Source: Bacillota bacterium
GTDB taxonomy: Bacteria; Bacillota; Clostridia; Lachnospirales; Lachnospiraceae
Length of the DNA: 64,000 nucleotides
NCBI GenBank assembly: GCA_023423045.1
Contig: JAFAGA010000023.1
Coordinates: 25,822-89,821 of the forward strand
Direction of reading: 5' to 3'
Under the pieces are notes generated by a model. It made no database searches, had not been told where the DNA came from, and saw only the letters and a list, made by a program, of their open reading frames with translations. Both the position numbers and the translations under genes were made by a program. Positions 50,940-59,086 of the stretch are shown here, piece after piece; within the stretch, counting starts at the first letter, position 1; each line of letters opens with the position of its first letter.

Positions 50940-51012
50940 TGAGACATCCGGGATTCGAACCCGGGACACCATGATTAAAAGTCATGTGCTCTACCAACTG
51001 AGCTAATATCCC
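50940..51012 (-). tRNA. tRNA-Lys (anticodon TTT)
   Basis: Acceptor GGGATAT / ATGTCTC, anticodon stem CATGA / TCATG with loop CTTTTAA, T-arm CCGGGTTCGAATCCCGG. Confidence 0.95.
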
Positions 51013-51078
51013 ATAAACAGAAACAAATAATCAAAAACCAGGCAAACCTAGCTTTTATTCAAACATTTGACAAAAAAA

Positions 51079-51151
51079 CTGGGCTAGATGGATTCGAACC
51101 ATCGTAATGCAGGAGTCAAAGTCCTGTGCCTTACCGCTTGGCGATAGCCCA
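51079..51151 (-). tRNA. tRNA-Gln (anticodon TTG)
   Basis: Acceptor TGGGCTA / TAGCCCA with discriminator G, anticodon stem CAGGA / TCCTG with loop CTTTGAC. Confidence 0.95.
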
Positions 51152-51224
51152 ATGCTCTGCTTGAAAAAATACCTGTATTGAAAAACGAAAAGTCTTTTCA
51201 GACTTTTCATTAAGTTCAATATAG

Positions 51225-51299
51225 GGTGGATAAAGGGATTCGAACCCTTGGCCTCCAGAGCCACAATCTGGCGCGCTAACCAACTGCGCTATACCCACC
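51225..51299 (-). tRNA. tRNA-His (anticodon GTG)
   Basis: Acceptor GTGGGTA / TATCCAC with the extra G-1 opposite C73 characteristic of tRNA-His; anticodon stem CCAGA / TCTGG with GTG. Confidence 0.95.
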
Positions 51300-51333
51300 A
51301 TAAACACCTTTAATCATCTCATTAGATGAAAAA

Positions 51334-51407
51334 TGTGCCAGAAGGGATTCGAACCCCCGACACATGGCTTAGAAGGCCATTGCTCTATCCAACTGAGCTA
51401 CTAGCAC
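51334..51407 (-). tRNA. tRNA-Arg (anticodon TCT)
   Basis: Acceptor GTGCTAG / CTGGCAC, anticodon stem ATGGC / GCCAT with loop CTTCTAA, T-arm GGGGGTTCGAATCCC. Confidence 0.95.
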
Positions 51408-51452
51408 ACATGGTGTGATACGGACCTATGTTATACATAATTCCAAATATCA

Positions 51453-51523
51453 AGCGGGTGATGGGAATCGAACCCACGTATCTAGCTTGGAAGGCTAGTG
51501 TTCTACCATTGAACTACACCCGC
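51453..51523 (-). tRNA. tRNA-Gly (anticodon TCC)
   Basis: Acceptor GCGGGTG / CACCCGC, D-arm AGTTCAATGGTAGAAC, anticodon stem CTAGC / GCTAG with loop CTTCCAA. Confidence 0.95.
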
Positions 51524-51615
51524 ATAGGATTACTATTCTATTATTTGCGTAACCGCCTGATTTATACAACCAAAAGCAGGACCAATTGCAATTGAAAGCC
51601 CAACCGGCTGTATCG

Positions 51616-51690
51616 TCGGGGTGACAGGATTCGAACCTGCGACCTCTTGATCCCAAATCAAGCACGCTAGCCAAGCTGCGCTACACCCCG
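51616..51690 (-). tRNA. tRNA-Pro (anticodon TGG)
   Basis: Acceptor CGGGGTG / CACCCCG, anticodon stem CTTGA / TCAAG with loop TTTGGGA. First gene of the array Pro-Gly-Arg-His-Gln-Lys-Leu. Confidence 0.95.
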
Positions 51691-51819
51691 AATTAACAAT
51701 TCCAAAAATCACTTTCCGGTTATTGATTTGTCATACATCTGGCAGCTTACATCACTATGCATGCCTGATGATGTGCACTTTCAAGGTTTTTCACTCGTTC
51801 CAGCCGTGACGCAAGATTT

Positions 51820-51848
51820 ATTATATAATAGCAACTCCTTATTGTCAA
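51820..51848 (-). promoter_or_regulatory. Consensus promoter of the first tRNA array
   Basis: Minus strand TTGACA (51843-51848) and TATAAT (51820-51825), 17-bp spacer; both boxes are exact consensus, as expected for stable RNA. Upstream sequence is A/T-tract rich like an UP element. Nothing else is seen in 51691-51955. Confidence 0.85.
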
Positions 51849-51955
51849 CACATTTTTATAACTTTTTTCTTTTTTGTCATTTTTTAAAAATAATGCAACA
51901 AAGTGTAAAATATATGCAGTAAAGCGAGTCTCCTGGAAGCTGTCCTACCCTCCGG

Positions 51956-52447
51956 TTACCTCTTCTCCTTATAGTAATTCAGGGTAAAATGGGCATCTCC
52001 CTGGGAATCCAGATCCATGATGATAAAAGTGGGCACCCTCCCGCTCTGTCTGGGCAATGCCAGACTCCCCGGATTAATGGCCCAGATATCCCCTGTAACA
52101 TCGATCAGCGGAACATGTGTGTGTCCGAACATTACAATATCAACACCGTTTCTTCTTGCCGTCTCCAAAATACCTGCAGTGCTGAAATTCACACCGTAAC
52201 GGTGTCCATGAGTTAACAAAACCCTGTATTTACCTATATTAATTATTTTATCCCCGGGCAAGCCGTTGAAGAAGTCATTGTTCCCCGAAACAAATTCTAC
52301 CGGGCAAGCGATATTGGTCTTAATATACTCTTCCCCGCCCTCAAAGTCACCAAGATGAATCAACAGATCAATGGGATTGACCCGATTGACCGTATCAATC
52401 AAGTAGTGGTTTTTACCATGGGTATCACTTACGACTAAAACCTTCAT
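51956..52447 (-). CDS. YfcE/MJ0936-family metallophosphoesterase
   Basis: A small phosphodiesterase with a di-metal centre, 163 aa. The ligands are visible in VVSDTHG (residues 5-11), LLIHLGDFEGG, FVSGNNDF, LLTHGHRYGV and MFGHTHVPLI. Family enzymes hydrolyse phosphodiesters in vitro; the natural substrate is unknown. It follows rdgB by 22 nt, a widespread Firmicute pairing. Confidence 0.93.
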   Translation of the reverse strand: MKVLVVSDTHGKNHYLIDTVNRVNPIDLLIHLGDFEGGEEYIKTNIACPVEFVSGNNDFFNGLPGDKIINIGKYRVLLTHGHRYGVNFSTAGILETARRNGVDIVMFGHTHVPLIDVTGDIWAINPGSLALPRQSGRVPTFIIMDLDSQGDAHFTLNYYKEKR

Positions 52448-52469
52448 TCTCTATCACCACTTCCCACTT

Positions 52470-53063
52470 CTATAAACGATCCCTGATCGCTTCTTTCATG
52501 GCACTCAATGCCTTTCCTCTGTGACTTATCTGATTCTTCAGCTCATTGGACATCTGGGCCGTAGTGCATCCATATTCCGGAACATAGAAGATAGGATCAT
52601 AGCCAAAGCCACCCGCACCAGCGGCCTCCTTCGCTATATATCCCTCGATATCAGCCCTTCTGGTGATTACTTCTCCTTCCGGAAACGCACAGGCAATCAC
52701 ACATACAAAGCGCGCACTCCGTTCCTCTTCTTCGGCTGCTGCCAGCTGATCAATAATATGCTGATTCTTAATATCATAGGAAGTAGTTTCACCCAGAAAT
52801 CTTGCGGAGTATACGCCGGGAGCCTTATCCATATAGTCCACCTCAAGCCCGGAATCATCTGCCAGTACGATTTCTCCGGTCATCTCCATTATGGTTCTGG
52901 CCTTAATGATCGCATTCTCTTCAAAAGTCACACCGTTTTCCTCGATCTCCGTATGAATCCCGGCATCTTTCAGCGATAGCAATTCTATATCCAAGTCCTT
53001 TAATATTTCCTGTATCTCCTTCATTTTGCCTTCATTTGAAGTGGCAAAGATTATTCTTTTCAT
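52470..53063 (-). CDS. rdgB: XTP/dITP diphosphatase (HAM1/RdgB family)
   Basis: House-cleaning enzyme that removes non-canonical purine nucleotides. 197 aa with MKRIIFATSNEGKMKEIQEIL (substrate loop SNEGK), the metal-binding LADDSGLEVDYMDKAPGVYSARF, GFGYDPIFYVPEYG and SHRGKAL. CAGGAGG precedes the ATG. It lies between the amidase gene (42 nt) and the phosphoesterase gene. Confidence 0.96.
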   Translation of the reverse strand: MKRIIFATSNEGKMKEIQEILKDLDIELLSLKDAGIHTEIEENGVTFEENAIIKARTIMEMTGEIVLADDSGLEVDYMDKAPGVYSARFLGETTSYDIKNQHIIDQLAAAEEEERSARFVCVIACAFPEGEVITRRADIEGYIAKEAAGAGGFGYDPIFYVPEYGCTTAQMSNELKNQISHRGKALSAMKEAIRDRL

Positions 53064-53105
53064 TAAAACCTCCTGGATGTAATCATAATGTAAGTCCTCG
53101 GCAAA

Positions 53106-54383
53106 TTAATTCTTCCGGACTGCAGGCAGCTCTTCAAAAGCTCTCTGAATGCCGTTATAAATTCCCTGCGCTATTTCCTTCTGTTTATCGGGATTAATCA
53201 GATACTTCAAGTCCCGTTTATTGGACAGGTACCCCATCTCGATCAATATCATGGGCACCCTGGCTTTATCCATAATAAAAATTTCCTTTTCTCTCTTCAG
53301 AACGATGCCTCGTTCCTCAAGCTCCATTGTTTTCCCAAGCTCCTGCGAAAAAATCTCTGCCAGCTTCTTGTTGGATACTCCATGGAAATCCCCGTCATAA
53401 TAAAGCACCTCCGTGCCGTTGGGTTCCGTTGCATTATTCGAATTACAATGGATACTGATATAATAGTCACATTCCACCGCGTTGCCTAAAGTCACTCTGG
53501 GCCTCAGGAACACTTTATCATCTGCGGTACGTGTATAATATACCTTGATATTCTCCCTGTCAAGTATCTCCTTTAACGCCAGGGCAATACCAAGATTGAT
53601 ATTTTTCTCATAATACTCCTCATCCTTGGACAGCGCTCCCGCATCTTTACCGCCATGACCCGGATCGATGACAAGAATTTTGTCATATACATCGGAGGGC
53701 CTTCTCAGGTCAATAAAATAATAGTTCTCATCCTCATAGATAGCATAAGCATAAACCTGATCCAGCTCAATTAATATGTCACAATTGACTAATCCAGCTG
53801 CTTCATCCCGATCCAGGCTGAAGGTAATCCCATGACTGAGATCCTTCCCGTAATCCCTGGTAACCACATCGATGACAGTATCATCCTCTTCCTTCTTTTC
53901 CTGTGTCACAATCTCCTTATAGACAGGATCTCCAAGAAAAATCTCCTCTCCCCTGACCCTCATAATCATCGAACTCTCAAAGTCGTCGCCAAGAAGCCCT
54001 GTCATATGAAGCTTAATGCTGTGGTTAATATAAAGATCCTCCAGCGAAAGCTTTCCCCCCCGGGCTTCCGGTTTCCTAATTACCAGATAATGATCACTTA
54101 ACTTCTTCATCAGGCTATCCTCTACCTGCTCTCTTAATTCCGCAAGAGAAGCGGCCATCCCGCCAGGAATCACGGCAGGCGGATTTTCTTTCGCAGATAA
54201 GATGACCTTCCTGTCATCCACTTCAATTATATCCTCATTCCGAGGATGATTATCTGTACTTATAATATTGCTGGCATGTATCTCCACTGCCTGATATTGC
54301 TGCAGGGTATAGGAGGCCGTCATTACTGCCACCATCAATGCCACACTTTGCATTGCCGCTTTCTTCAGCAGCGATTTATCCAT
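53106..54383 (-). CDS. N-acetylmuramoyl-L-alanine amidase, exported
   Basis: Cuts the bond between MurNAc and the stem peptide. 425 aa from MDKSLLKKAAMQSVALMVAV, an uncleaved or cleavable N-terminal signal segment. A ~200-aa N-terminal domain without a clear name follows. The C-terminal Amidase_3 zinc domain (~240-425) has ILVIDPGHGGKDAGA (first His), YEKNINLGIALAL (Glu), YYISIHCNSN (His) and ILIEMGYLSN (catalytic Glu). The start at 54383 has GGAGG before it; the ATG at 54395 lies upstream of that site. It may act in sporulation or cell separation; it is first of three in an operon with rdgB. Confidence 0.92.
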   Translation of the reverse strand: MDKSLLKKAAMQSVALMVAVMTASYTLQQYQAVEIHASNIISTDNHPRNEDIIEVDDRKVILSAKENPPAVIPGGMAASLAELREQVEDSLMKKLSDHYLVIRKPEARGGKLSLEDLYINHSIKLHMTGLLGDDFESSMIMRVRGEEIFLGDPVYKEIVTQEKKEEDDTVIDVVTRDYGKDLSHGITFSLDRDEAAGLVNCDILIELDQVYAYAIYEDENYYFIDLRRPSDVYDKILVIDPGHGGKDAGALSKDEEYYEKNINLGIALALKEILDRENIKVYYTRTADDKVFLRPRVTLGNAVECDYYISIHCNSNNATEPNGTEVLYYDGDFHGVSNKKLAEIFSQELGKTMELEERGIVLKREKEIFIMDKARVPMILIEMGYLSNKRDLKYLINPDKQKEIAQGIYNGIQRAFEELPAVRKN

Positions 54384-54652
54384 AGAAACCTCCATACTGC
54401 CAGGCGGCAGCCCTCGTTTGAAATCAAGAAATATTCTGCCTGTTCTTGTTCTTTGGCTTCGTTCTTCCGATGATACAATGATTATATAATATCACAATAA
54501 TATTCTCAATATTTTTTTGTTTTATTATCTATTTTTGTAGATTTATGGGGTGATTTACCTTTCTTAAATATTGCATTTTCACAACTTTATCGATATAATT
54601 AAATGGATGCGAAGAGTGGTTTTTCTTACAACCAGAGAAGGGGATGAGGCAA

Positions 54653-55573
54653 ATGAATGATGTCACATGCATAACAGTGAAACAAAAGGACGGTTATGTC
54701 CTGAAACTTACCCGGTATCACAGCCCCCAGCAGCCAGCAGCCAGTATTCTTATTCTTCACGGTATGGCAGAACATCAAAAGCGTTATCAAGCCTTTGCTG
54801 CATACCTGGTTGACAACGGATATGATGTGTATACCTACGATCACCGGGGTCACGGAGCCGGTTGTAAGATGAATGAATTAGGCTATTTTCATCATACAAA
54901 GGGCTATCAACTGGTAATACAGGATGCTGTCGCTGCCAGCGAATATATTCGACTAAATGGCCGCAGCAATCAGCTTTTCCTTTTCAGCCATAGTATGGGC
55001 TCTCTGATTGCAAGAAACGTAATACAGCAGTACGACCAGTACAGCGGTGTTATATTATGTGGCACGACCTTTCCTGCCAAACCTCTGGTTCTTGGAGGGC
55101 TGTTCTTATCGGCCCTGATCAAGAAATTCAAGGGGCCTAAGCACAGATCCCCATTTTTAAACAATCTGATGTTCGGCAGCAAAAAATATACTTCTCTTTC
55201 CAGCCGGACCACCTATGATTGGCTCTCCAGGAGCAATCCCGTGGTAGGCGCCTATATCCATGATCCTTATTGCGGCTATATCTGCAGCGCCTCTTTCTAC
55301 CATGATTTATTGCATCTGACTCAGGGTGCCTGCAAAAAGAGCCATATCCGTCTGACCAAACCAGAACTTCCCCTTCTGGTTATCAGTGGTGAGAAGGATC
55401 CGGTATGCAACTATGGAAAGGAGATACACAAGTTTCTGACCATTCTCAAGAAAGCAGGCTTTACCAATGTCTCTTCCAAGCTTTATCCCGAATGCCGCCA
55501 TGAGCTGTTGAATGAACTCAATTACGAAGAAGTGTTTTCTGACGTCGGAGAATGGCTGGCTAAAAGGTTATAG
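54653..55573 (+). CDS. Alpha/beta hydrolase (monoacylglycerol lipase/lysophospholipase type)
   Basis: A 306-aa serine hydrolase of the Hydrolase_4 group. The oxyanion region is ILILHGMAEHQKRY, and YDHRGHGAG is typical of the family. The nucleophile Ser lies in FSHSMGS, the acid in SGEKDPV and the His in CRHELLNE. No signal peptide. The ATG at 54653 is preferred to 54644, because AGAAGGGG immediately abuts the latter. It diverges from the amidase operon and ends at a strong terminator. Confidence 0.9.
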   Translation: MNDVTCITVKQKDGYVLKLTRYHSPQQPAASILILHGMAEHQKRYQAFAAYLVDNGYDVYTYDHRGHGAGCKMNELGYFHHTKGYQLVIQDAVAASEYIRLNGRSNQLFLFSHSMGSLIARNVIQQYDQYSGVILCGTTFPAKPLVLGGLFLSALIKKFKGPKHRSPFLNNLMFGSKKYTSLSSRTTYDWLSRSNPVVGAYIHDPYCGYICSASFYHDLLHLTQGACKKSHIRLTKPELPLLVISGEKDPVCNYGKEIHKFLTILKKAGFTNVSSKLYPECRHELLNELNYEEVFSDVGEWLAKRL

Positions 55574-55579
55574 AAGAAA

Positions 55580-55633
55580 AGATGCTGCAAAGCAGAGCGA
55601 TCCGTTATCGCTGCGGCTTTGCAACATCTTTTT
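55580..55633 (+). terminator. Terminator after the alpha/beta hydrolase
   Basis: Long stem AGATG.TGCAAAGC / GCTTTGCA.CATCT with inner AGCGAT / ATCGCT, followed by TTTTT. Confidence 0.85.
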
Positions 55634-55694
55634 ATATACCATTTCTTCTTATTTAGCAACTATTCAGTCACAGCGGCTCTGTCAAGCCGTTATA

Positions 55695-56843
55695 CTATTT
55701 ATTCTGCTTCGGAGGTCTCGGTCCCATATACTGGTAGAAATAGGTCTTCATCATGCCATTGTATATCTTTCGGTTTTTATCCGCCTGACTTCCGATATAT
55801 TTTTGAGCATCCTCATATCCTGTGATAATAAAGTAGGACCAAGAATCCAGCGCCTTGAATACCTTTCCCATTTCTCTGTATAATTCCGGCAATTCCTTCT
55901 TATCCTCCAACCGCTCTCCATAAGGCGGATTCGTAATAATGAATCCATATTTCTTGTTGCTGCTCAGCTCGCGCATGGGCTTTTGCTGAAAGTGAATCAG
56001 GTGGTCAACACCTGCCCATCTGGCATTCTGCCTTGCAGCCTTAATAATCTCACCATCCAGATCATAGCCCTGGATCGAAAGCTCAACTTCCTTATTCATA
56101 AGATCGGCGGCTTCCTGCTTTGCTTTAGACCAGCTTTCTTTGGGAATCAGGTTTGCCCAGGACTCTGCCAGGAAATTGCGGTTCATCCCCGGAGCGATCT
56201 TAGCGCCAATCATGGCCGCCTCAATCGGAATCGTGCCGCTGCCGCAGAAAGGATCTACCAGGAGCCGCTCCTTATTCCACGGGGTCAGCATAATAAGGGC
56301 TGCTGCCAAAGTCTCCGTAATCGGTGCTTTACTGGCCAATCTCCGATAGCCTCTCTTATGGAGGGATTCTCCGGATGTATCAATACATACTGTCACTTCA
56401 TCCTTAAGAATTGTAACCCGAAGCGGATAGGATGCACCGTTCTCTTCGAACCAATCCTGCTTATACTTCAGCTTCATCCTCTCAACCATTGCCTTCTTCA
56501 TAATGGATTGGATATCGGAAGGGCTGAACAGCTTGCTGTTCACTGAGTTAGCTTTTGCCACCCAGAACTTCCCATCCCCCGGGAGATACTCTTCCCAGGG
56601 AATCTGCTTTGTATTCTCAAACAATTCATCAAAGGTCTCCGCATGAAATGCGCCAACCTTTAATAAAACTCTCTCCGTTGTTCTTAAGAATACATTGGCC
56701 CTGGCACAAGTATTCTCATCGCCGGTGTAGGTAACCTTACCGTCCTCTACCTTTATAATTTCACAGCCCAGATCCGTCAATTCTCTCTTCAGCACAGCCT
56801 CCAGACCAAAATGACAGGGCGATATATATTCATACTGCTTCAT
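55695..56843 (-). CDS. THUMP-domain class I RNA methyltransferase (RlmL/YpsC type)
   Basis: SAM-dependent N2-guanine methyltransferase expected to act on 23S rRNA. 382 aa from MKQYEYISPCHFGLEAVLKREL. It has an N-terminal ferredoxin-like plus THUMP region (~1-160), then a Rossmann methyltransferase with LLVDPFCGSGTIPIEAAM and catalytic ITNPPYGERL. The start at 56843 has GGAGG; the longer frame to 56933 carries an improbable basic extension. The RlmK half of the E. coli fusion is absent, as in other Firmicutes. Confidence 0.93.
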   Translation of the reverse strand: MKQYEYISPCHFGLEAVLKRELTDLGCEIIKVEDGKVTYTGDENTCARANVFLRTTERVLLKVGAFHAETFDELFENTKQIPWEEYLPGDGKFWVAKANSVNSKLFSPSDIQSIMKKAMVERMKLKYKQDWFEENGASYPLRVTILKDEVTVCIDTSGESLHKRGYRRLASKAPITETLAAALIMLTPWNKERLLVDPFCGSGTIPIEAAMIGAKIAPGMNRNFLAESWANLIPKESWSKAKQEAADLMNKEVELSIQGYDLDGEIIKAARQNARWAGVDHLIHFQQKPMRELSSNKKYGFIITNPPYGERLEDKKELPELYREMGKVFKALDSWSYFIITGYEDAQKYIGSQADKNRKIYNGMMKTYFYQYMGPRPPKQNK

Positions 56844-56941
56844 AGTAACCTCCACTCTTATCCTCAAGCACTTTCTTACTTTTATTCTTCCATCTGCTAT
56901 AGCTATTGTAAGGTTCTTTTTGTATCTAGTCAATGATAATT

Positions 56942-57250
56942 CTATCTGCTTTTGTCTAATTTTCCGCGGTAAGCACGAAGTCCTCCAAAGAGGCTCTTAA
57001 TATTATACCCATATTTATTCAAATCTCTTGCAGCTAATAAGCTTATATTACCCCGGTCACAATAAAAAATAAGCAGGTAATTCTGCTGAAAACTATCTAC
57101 ATAGTTGTCAAGCTCCTCGTAGGGGATATTAACGGCTCCCGGAATATGCCCCATATCATATTCTTCCGGCTCCCTTAGATCAATTATTAACACATTCGGC
57201 TTACCAATATATTTGTCAATGTCATTTGTGCGGATTGTTTCAAATGCCAT
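56942..57250 (-). CDS. Rhodanese-like sulfurtransferase
   Basis: A single-domain rhodanese of 102 aa: VLIIDLREPEEYDMGHIPGAVNIPYEEL with the active-site loop Cys in FYCDRGNIS. It may carry sulfur or sense redox state. It precedes the THUMP methyltransferase by about 98 nt. The ribosome site is weak. A GTTGTGGG / CCCACAAC hairpin (57298-57323) lies in its leader. Confidence 0.88.
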   Translation of the reverse strand: MAFETIRTNDIDKYIGKPNVLIIDLREPEEYDMGHIPGAVNIPYEELDNYVDSFQQNYLLIFYCDRGNISLLAARDLNKYGYNIKSLFGGLRAYRGKLDKSR

Positions 57251-57371
57251 AGTTTTTATGCACCATCCTTACCTGAATTTATATCCAAAACAAATTAGTT
57301 GTGGGAGCATTTCACCCCACAACTCCACTGCTCTCACCCCTATCTATGCCCTACTGCATTTTCCTTATATT

Positions 57372-57548
57372 ATGAGCAAAATTCGTGTTCATAATCTTTA
57401 AGCTCCGCTCGTATGCTTACAGGCAAGCTTGCAGCATTCTCACTACGCCTTCCATATATCATGAACAAAATTCGTGTTCATGATCTTTAGCTCCACTCGT
57501 ATGCTTACAAGCAAGCTTGCAGCATTCTCACTACGCCTTCCATATATC
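57372..57548. repeat. Two tandem copies of an 88-bp structured repeat
   Basis: Copy 1 (57372-57460) and copy 2 (57461-57548) differ by four substitutions and one indel. Each begins with an inverted repeat (ATGAACA / TGTTCAT around a 7-nt loop) and contains the palindrome GCAAGCTTGC. Where the flanking stem base differs between copies, both partners change (T-A in copy 1, C-G in copy 2). No reading frame or terminator U-run is associated. The rest of 57251-57576 holds only the rhodanese leader hairpin. Confidence 0.8.
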
Positions 57549-57576
57549 ATATTCAGAATACGATAACTCTGCGCAT

Positions 57577-57614
57577 AAAAAGTCCCTTTAAGATTTCTCC
57601 TAAAGGGACTTTTT
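57577..57614. terminator. Bidirectional terminator after the Asn-rich small gene
   Basis: Perfect 14-bp stem AAAAAGTCCCTTTA / TAAAGGGACTTTTT, 10-nt loop. Confidence 0.85.
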
Positions 57615-57640
57615 GTCACTATTTTTATTTTTTTCGATTT

Positions 57641-57946
57641 TTAGTAGTTATTCTCTGTGTCTTCGAAGTCTCTGAAGCTGCTCCGATTACTATTCGTATT
57701 TTTTGAAGAATTTCTTGCATCGTTTCTGGCGTCATTCCTTGCATCGTTTCTTGCATCGTTTCTGGCATTGTTTCTGGCGTCATTCTTTGATGAGTTATCA
57801 CATTTGGTGCCGGATACATTTTTGCTGGAACCTGTTGTATATGAGCTTGTTCCTGCGCCGCTGCCAGAGTTATTTGTTCCGTTTGAGTTTCTGGTATTTG
57901 ATGTCTGATAATTGTTATTAGCGTTTTTTGAATTGTTATTTGTCAT
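57641..57946 (-). CDS. Small Asn-rich protein with NDAR repeats (possible spore protein)
   Basis: A 101-aa, highly hydrophilic protein without hydrophobic segment. It begins MTNNNSKNANNNYQTSN, has one Cys (KCDNSSK) and contains six NDAR/NNAR tetrapeptides (residues 55-78). It ends in an acidic tip SSFRDFEDTENNY. The strong site TAGGAGG 6 nt before the ATG and a clear terminator show that it is a real gene. Small Asn-rich proteins with related N-termini occur in spore-forming clostridia and are often thought to be spore proteins; I recall this only generally. A TGAATA-17 bp-GATAATA pair upstream resembles a forespore promoter. Confidence 0.75.
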   Translation of the reverse strand: MTNNNSKNANNNYQTSNTRNSNGTNNSGSGAGTSSYTTGSSKNVSGTKCDNSSKNDARNNARNDARNDARNDARNDARNSSKNTNSNRSSFRDFEDTENNY

Positions 57947-57988
57947 GGATGGCCTCCTATAAATAAGATGGTTTTGATATTACATGCT

Positions 57989-58018
57989 TATTATCTACTT
58001 TTTTGCATGAAATATTCA
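57989..58018 (-). promoter_or_regulatory. Possible sigma-G-like promoter of the Asn-rich gene
   Basis: Minus strand TGAATA (58013-58018) and GATAATA (57989-57995), 17-bp spacer, compared with the sigma-G pattern TGAATA / CATACTA. Match is partial in the -10. The remaining stretch to 58362 is AT-rich and holds a 9-bp hairpin GTGCTAGGG / CCCTAGCGC at 58263-58284, with no gene. Confidence 0.35.
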
Positions 58019-58324
58019 TAGAGCGCTGTATATATTTAACACTTATCTCACCCATGCAGCTGTCAATCTTCACTCACTAACTCATTAATTACATTAATTG
58101 TATATATAATATTGCTAAAACTTATACTTTTCTGTGCTTGACTTTGCATAACTTGTTTTTTATAGTATCTTTTATTACTTTTTGTCACTTGTTTTACTAG
58201 TAAAAAAGTAAATCGCAAAGATAATTATTGCATAATGCGGATATCTGAGTTATAATGAAAAAGTGCTAGGGACTACCCTAGCGCATTATATAACCCCTTA
58301 TTAATTATTTATACTCCCCTCATC

Positions 58325-58359
58325 GAAACGACCGCATGGCTCCCCCTTGCGGTCGTTTC
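58325..58359 (-). terminator. Hairpin after the papain-like gene
   Basis: Perfect 12-bp stem GAAACGACCGCA / TGCGGTCGTTTC with an 11-nt loop, 4 nt from the stop codon. There is no U-run, so termination is uncertain. Confidence 0.6.
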
Positions 58360-58362
58360 ACT

Positions 58363-58992
58363 TCATATCTCAAAACTTACAAAGCCGCCTCCGAGCCTGG
58401 TCGTTCTAAGCCATAGGCCCAGATCTATCTTTTTCCGGTTTCCGCTGTCAAGGACCTCCACGATAACCCGCTCTTCCGCCTTATCATATTGAATAGAGAC
58501 AATAGTGACCCAGTGCCAGGATTCAAGGTTAACCACATTGCCTCTCTCAAGATTGAGAAACGCAACGGGACAATCCTTCGCCAAAGCCTCTGCTACAAAA
58601 TCAGCTACACTTCCAATTTCCGGCCTGCCGGATTTTATCTTCGGTATATCCAGCGTCTCCATCTTAAGACTCATATTCTTTTCCTTAAGATACCGCTCCA
58701 TACCGTTTTTCAGCATAGCCGTCGAGGAGACCCCTCCCAGAGACGGCGTGACGTAATTCCACATCTCTCTCATAAGAGCCAGGCATTCCTCCTTGGTTAA
58801 TCCCCCGCTTCTTGCCGGTTCCTTTCTGGTGCTGATATAATAAATAATATTGGTAACAGTGGATGGACCACAGCCCGACATGCGCTGCCAGTGCCTGCCA
58901 TACCACTCCTGGTTACTTCCGTAATATTCTCTGTTATCCAAGGCATCCAGAAGCCTAAACAGATCTATGTTTTTTATTGACTTTGTTATCAT
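58363..58992 (-). CDS. Uncharacterised papain-like (C39-type) cysteine peptidase fold protein
   Basis: A soluble 209-aa protein. A papain-like triad can be read: Cys41 in MSGCGPSTVTNIIYYI, His160 in LESWHWVTIVSI and Asp182 in EVLDSGNRKKID, with Gln36 upstream as oxyanion helper (HWQRMSGCGP). This order and the 'CGP' start match C39-like peptidases, but no ABC transporter, leader peptide or lanthipeptide gene is near, and no signal peptide is present. It lies alone between hairpins. Substrate unknown; it might be a self-standing cytoplasmic peptidase. Confidence 0.75.
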   Translation of the reverse strand: MITKSIKNIDLFRLLDALDNREYYGSNQEWYGRHWQRMSGCGPSTVTNIIYYISTRKEPARSGGLTKEECLALMREMWNYVTPSLGGVSSTAMLKNGMERYLKEKNMSLKMETLDIPKIKSGRPEIGSVADFVAEALAKDCPVAFLNLERGNVVNLESWHWVTIVSIQYDKAEERVIVEVLDSGNRKKIDLGLWLRTTRLGGGFVSFEI

Positions 58993-59086
58993 CGCTTTTT
59001 ACCATTGAATATATTCCTTGTTTCTTTCTATAGATTATTATATGAAACAATCCCATCTCTTGCTTCCTATTGCGGATGAAACGCCT

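Noticed and set aside
50725..50997. Reading frames spanning tRNA genes (also 51055-51264 and 62971-63217)
   Set aside because: They run through tRNA-Leu/Lys, tRNA-Gln/His and the second array; such frames are common false calls over tRNA genes.
57372..57548. CRISPR or insertion-sequence end
   Set aside because: Only two direct copies without a spacer, no transposase and no target duplication.
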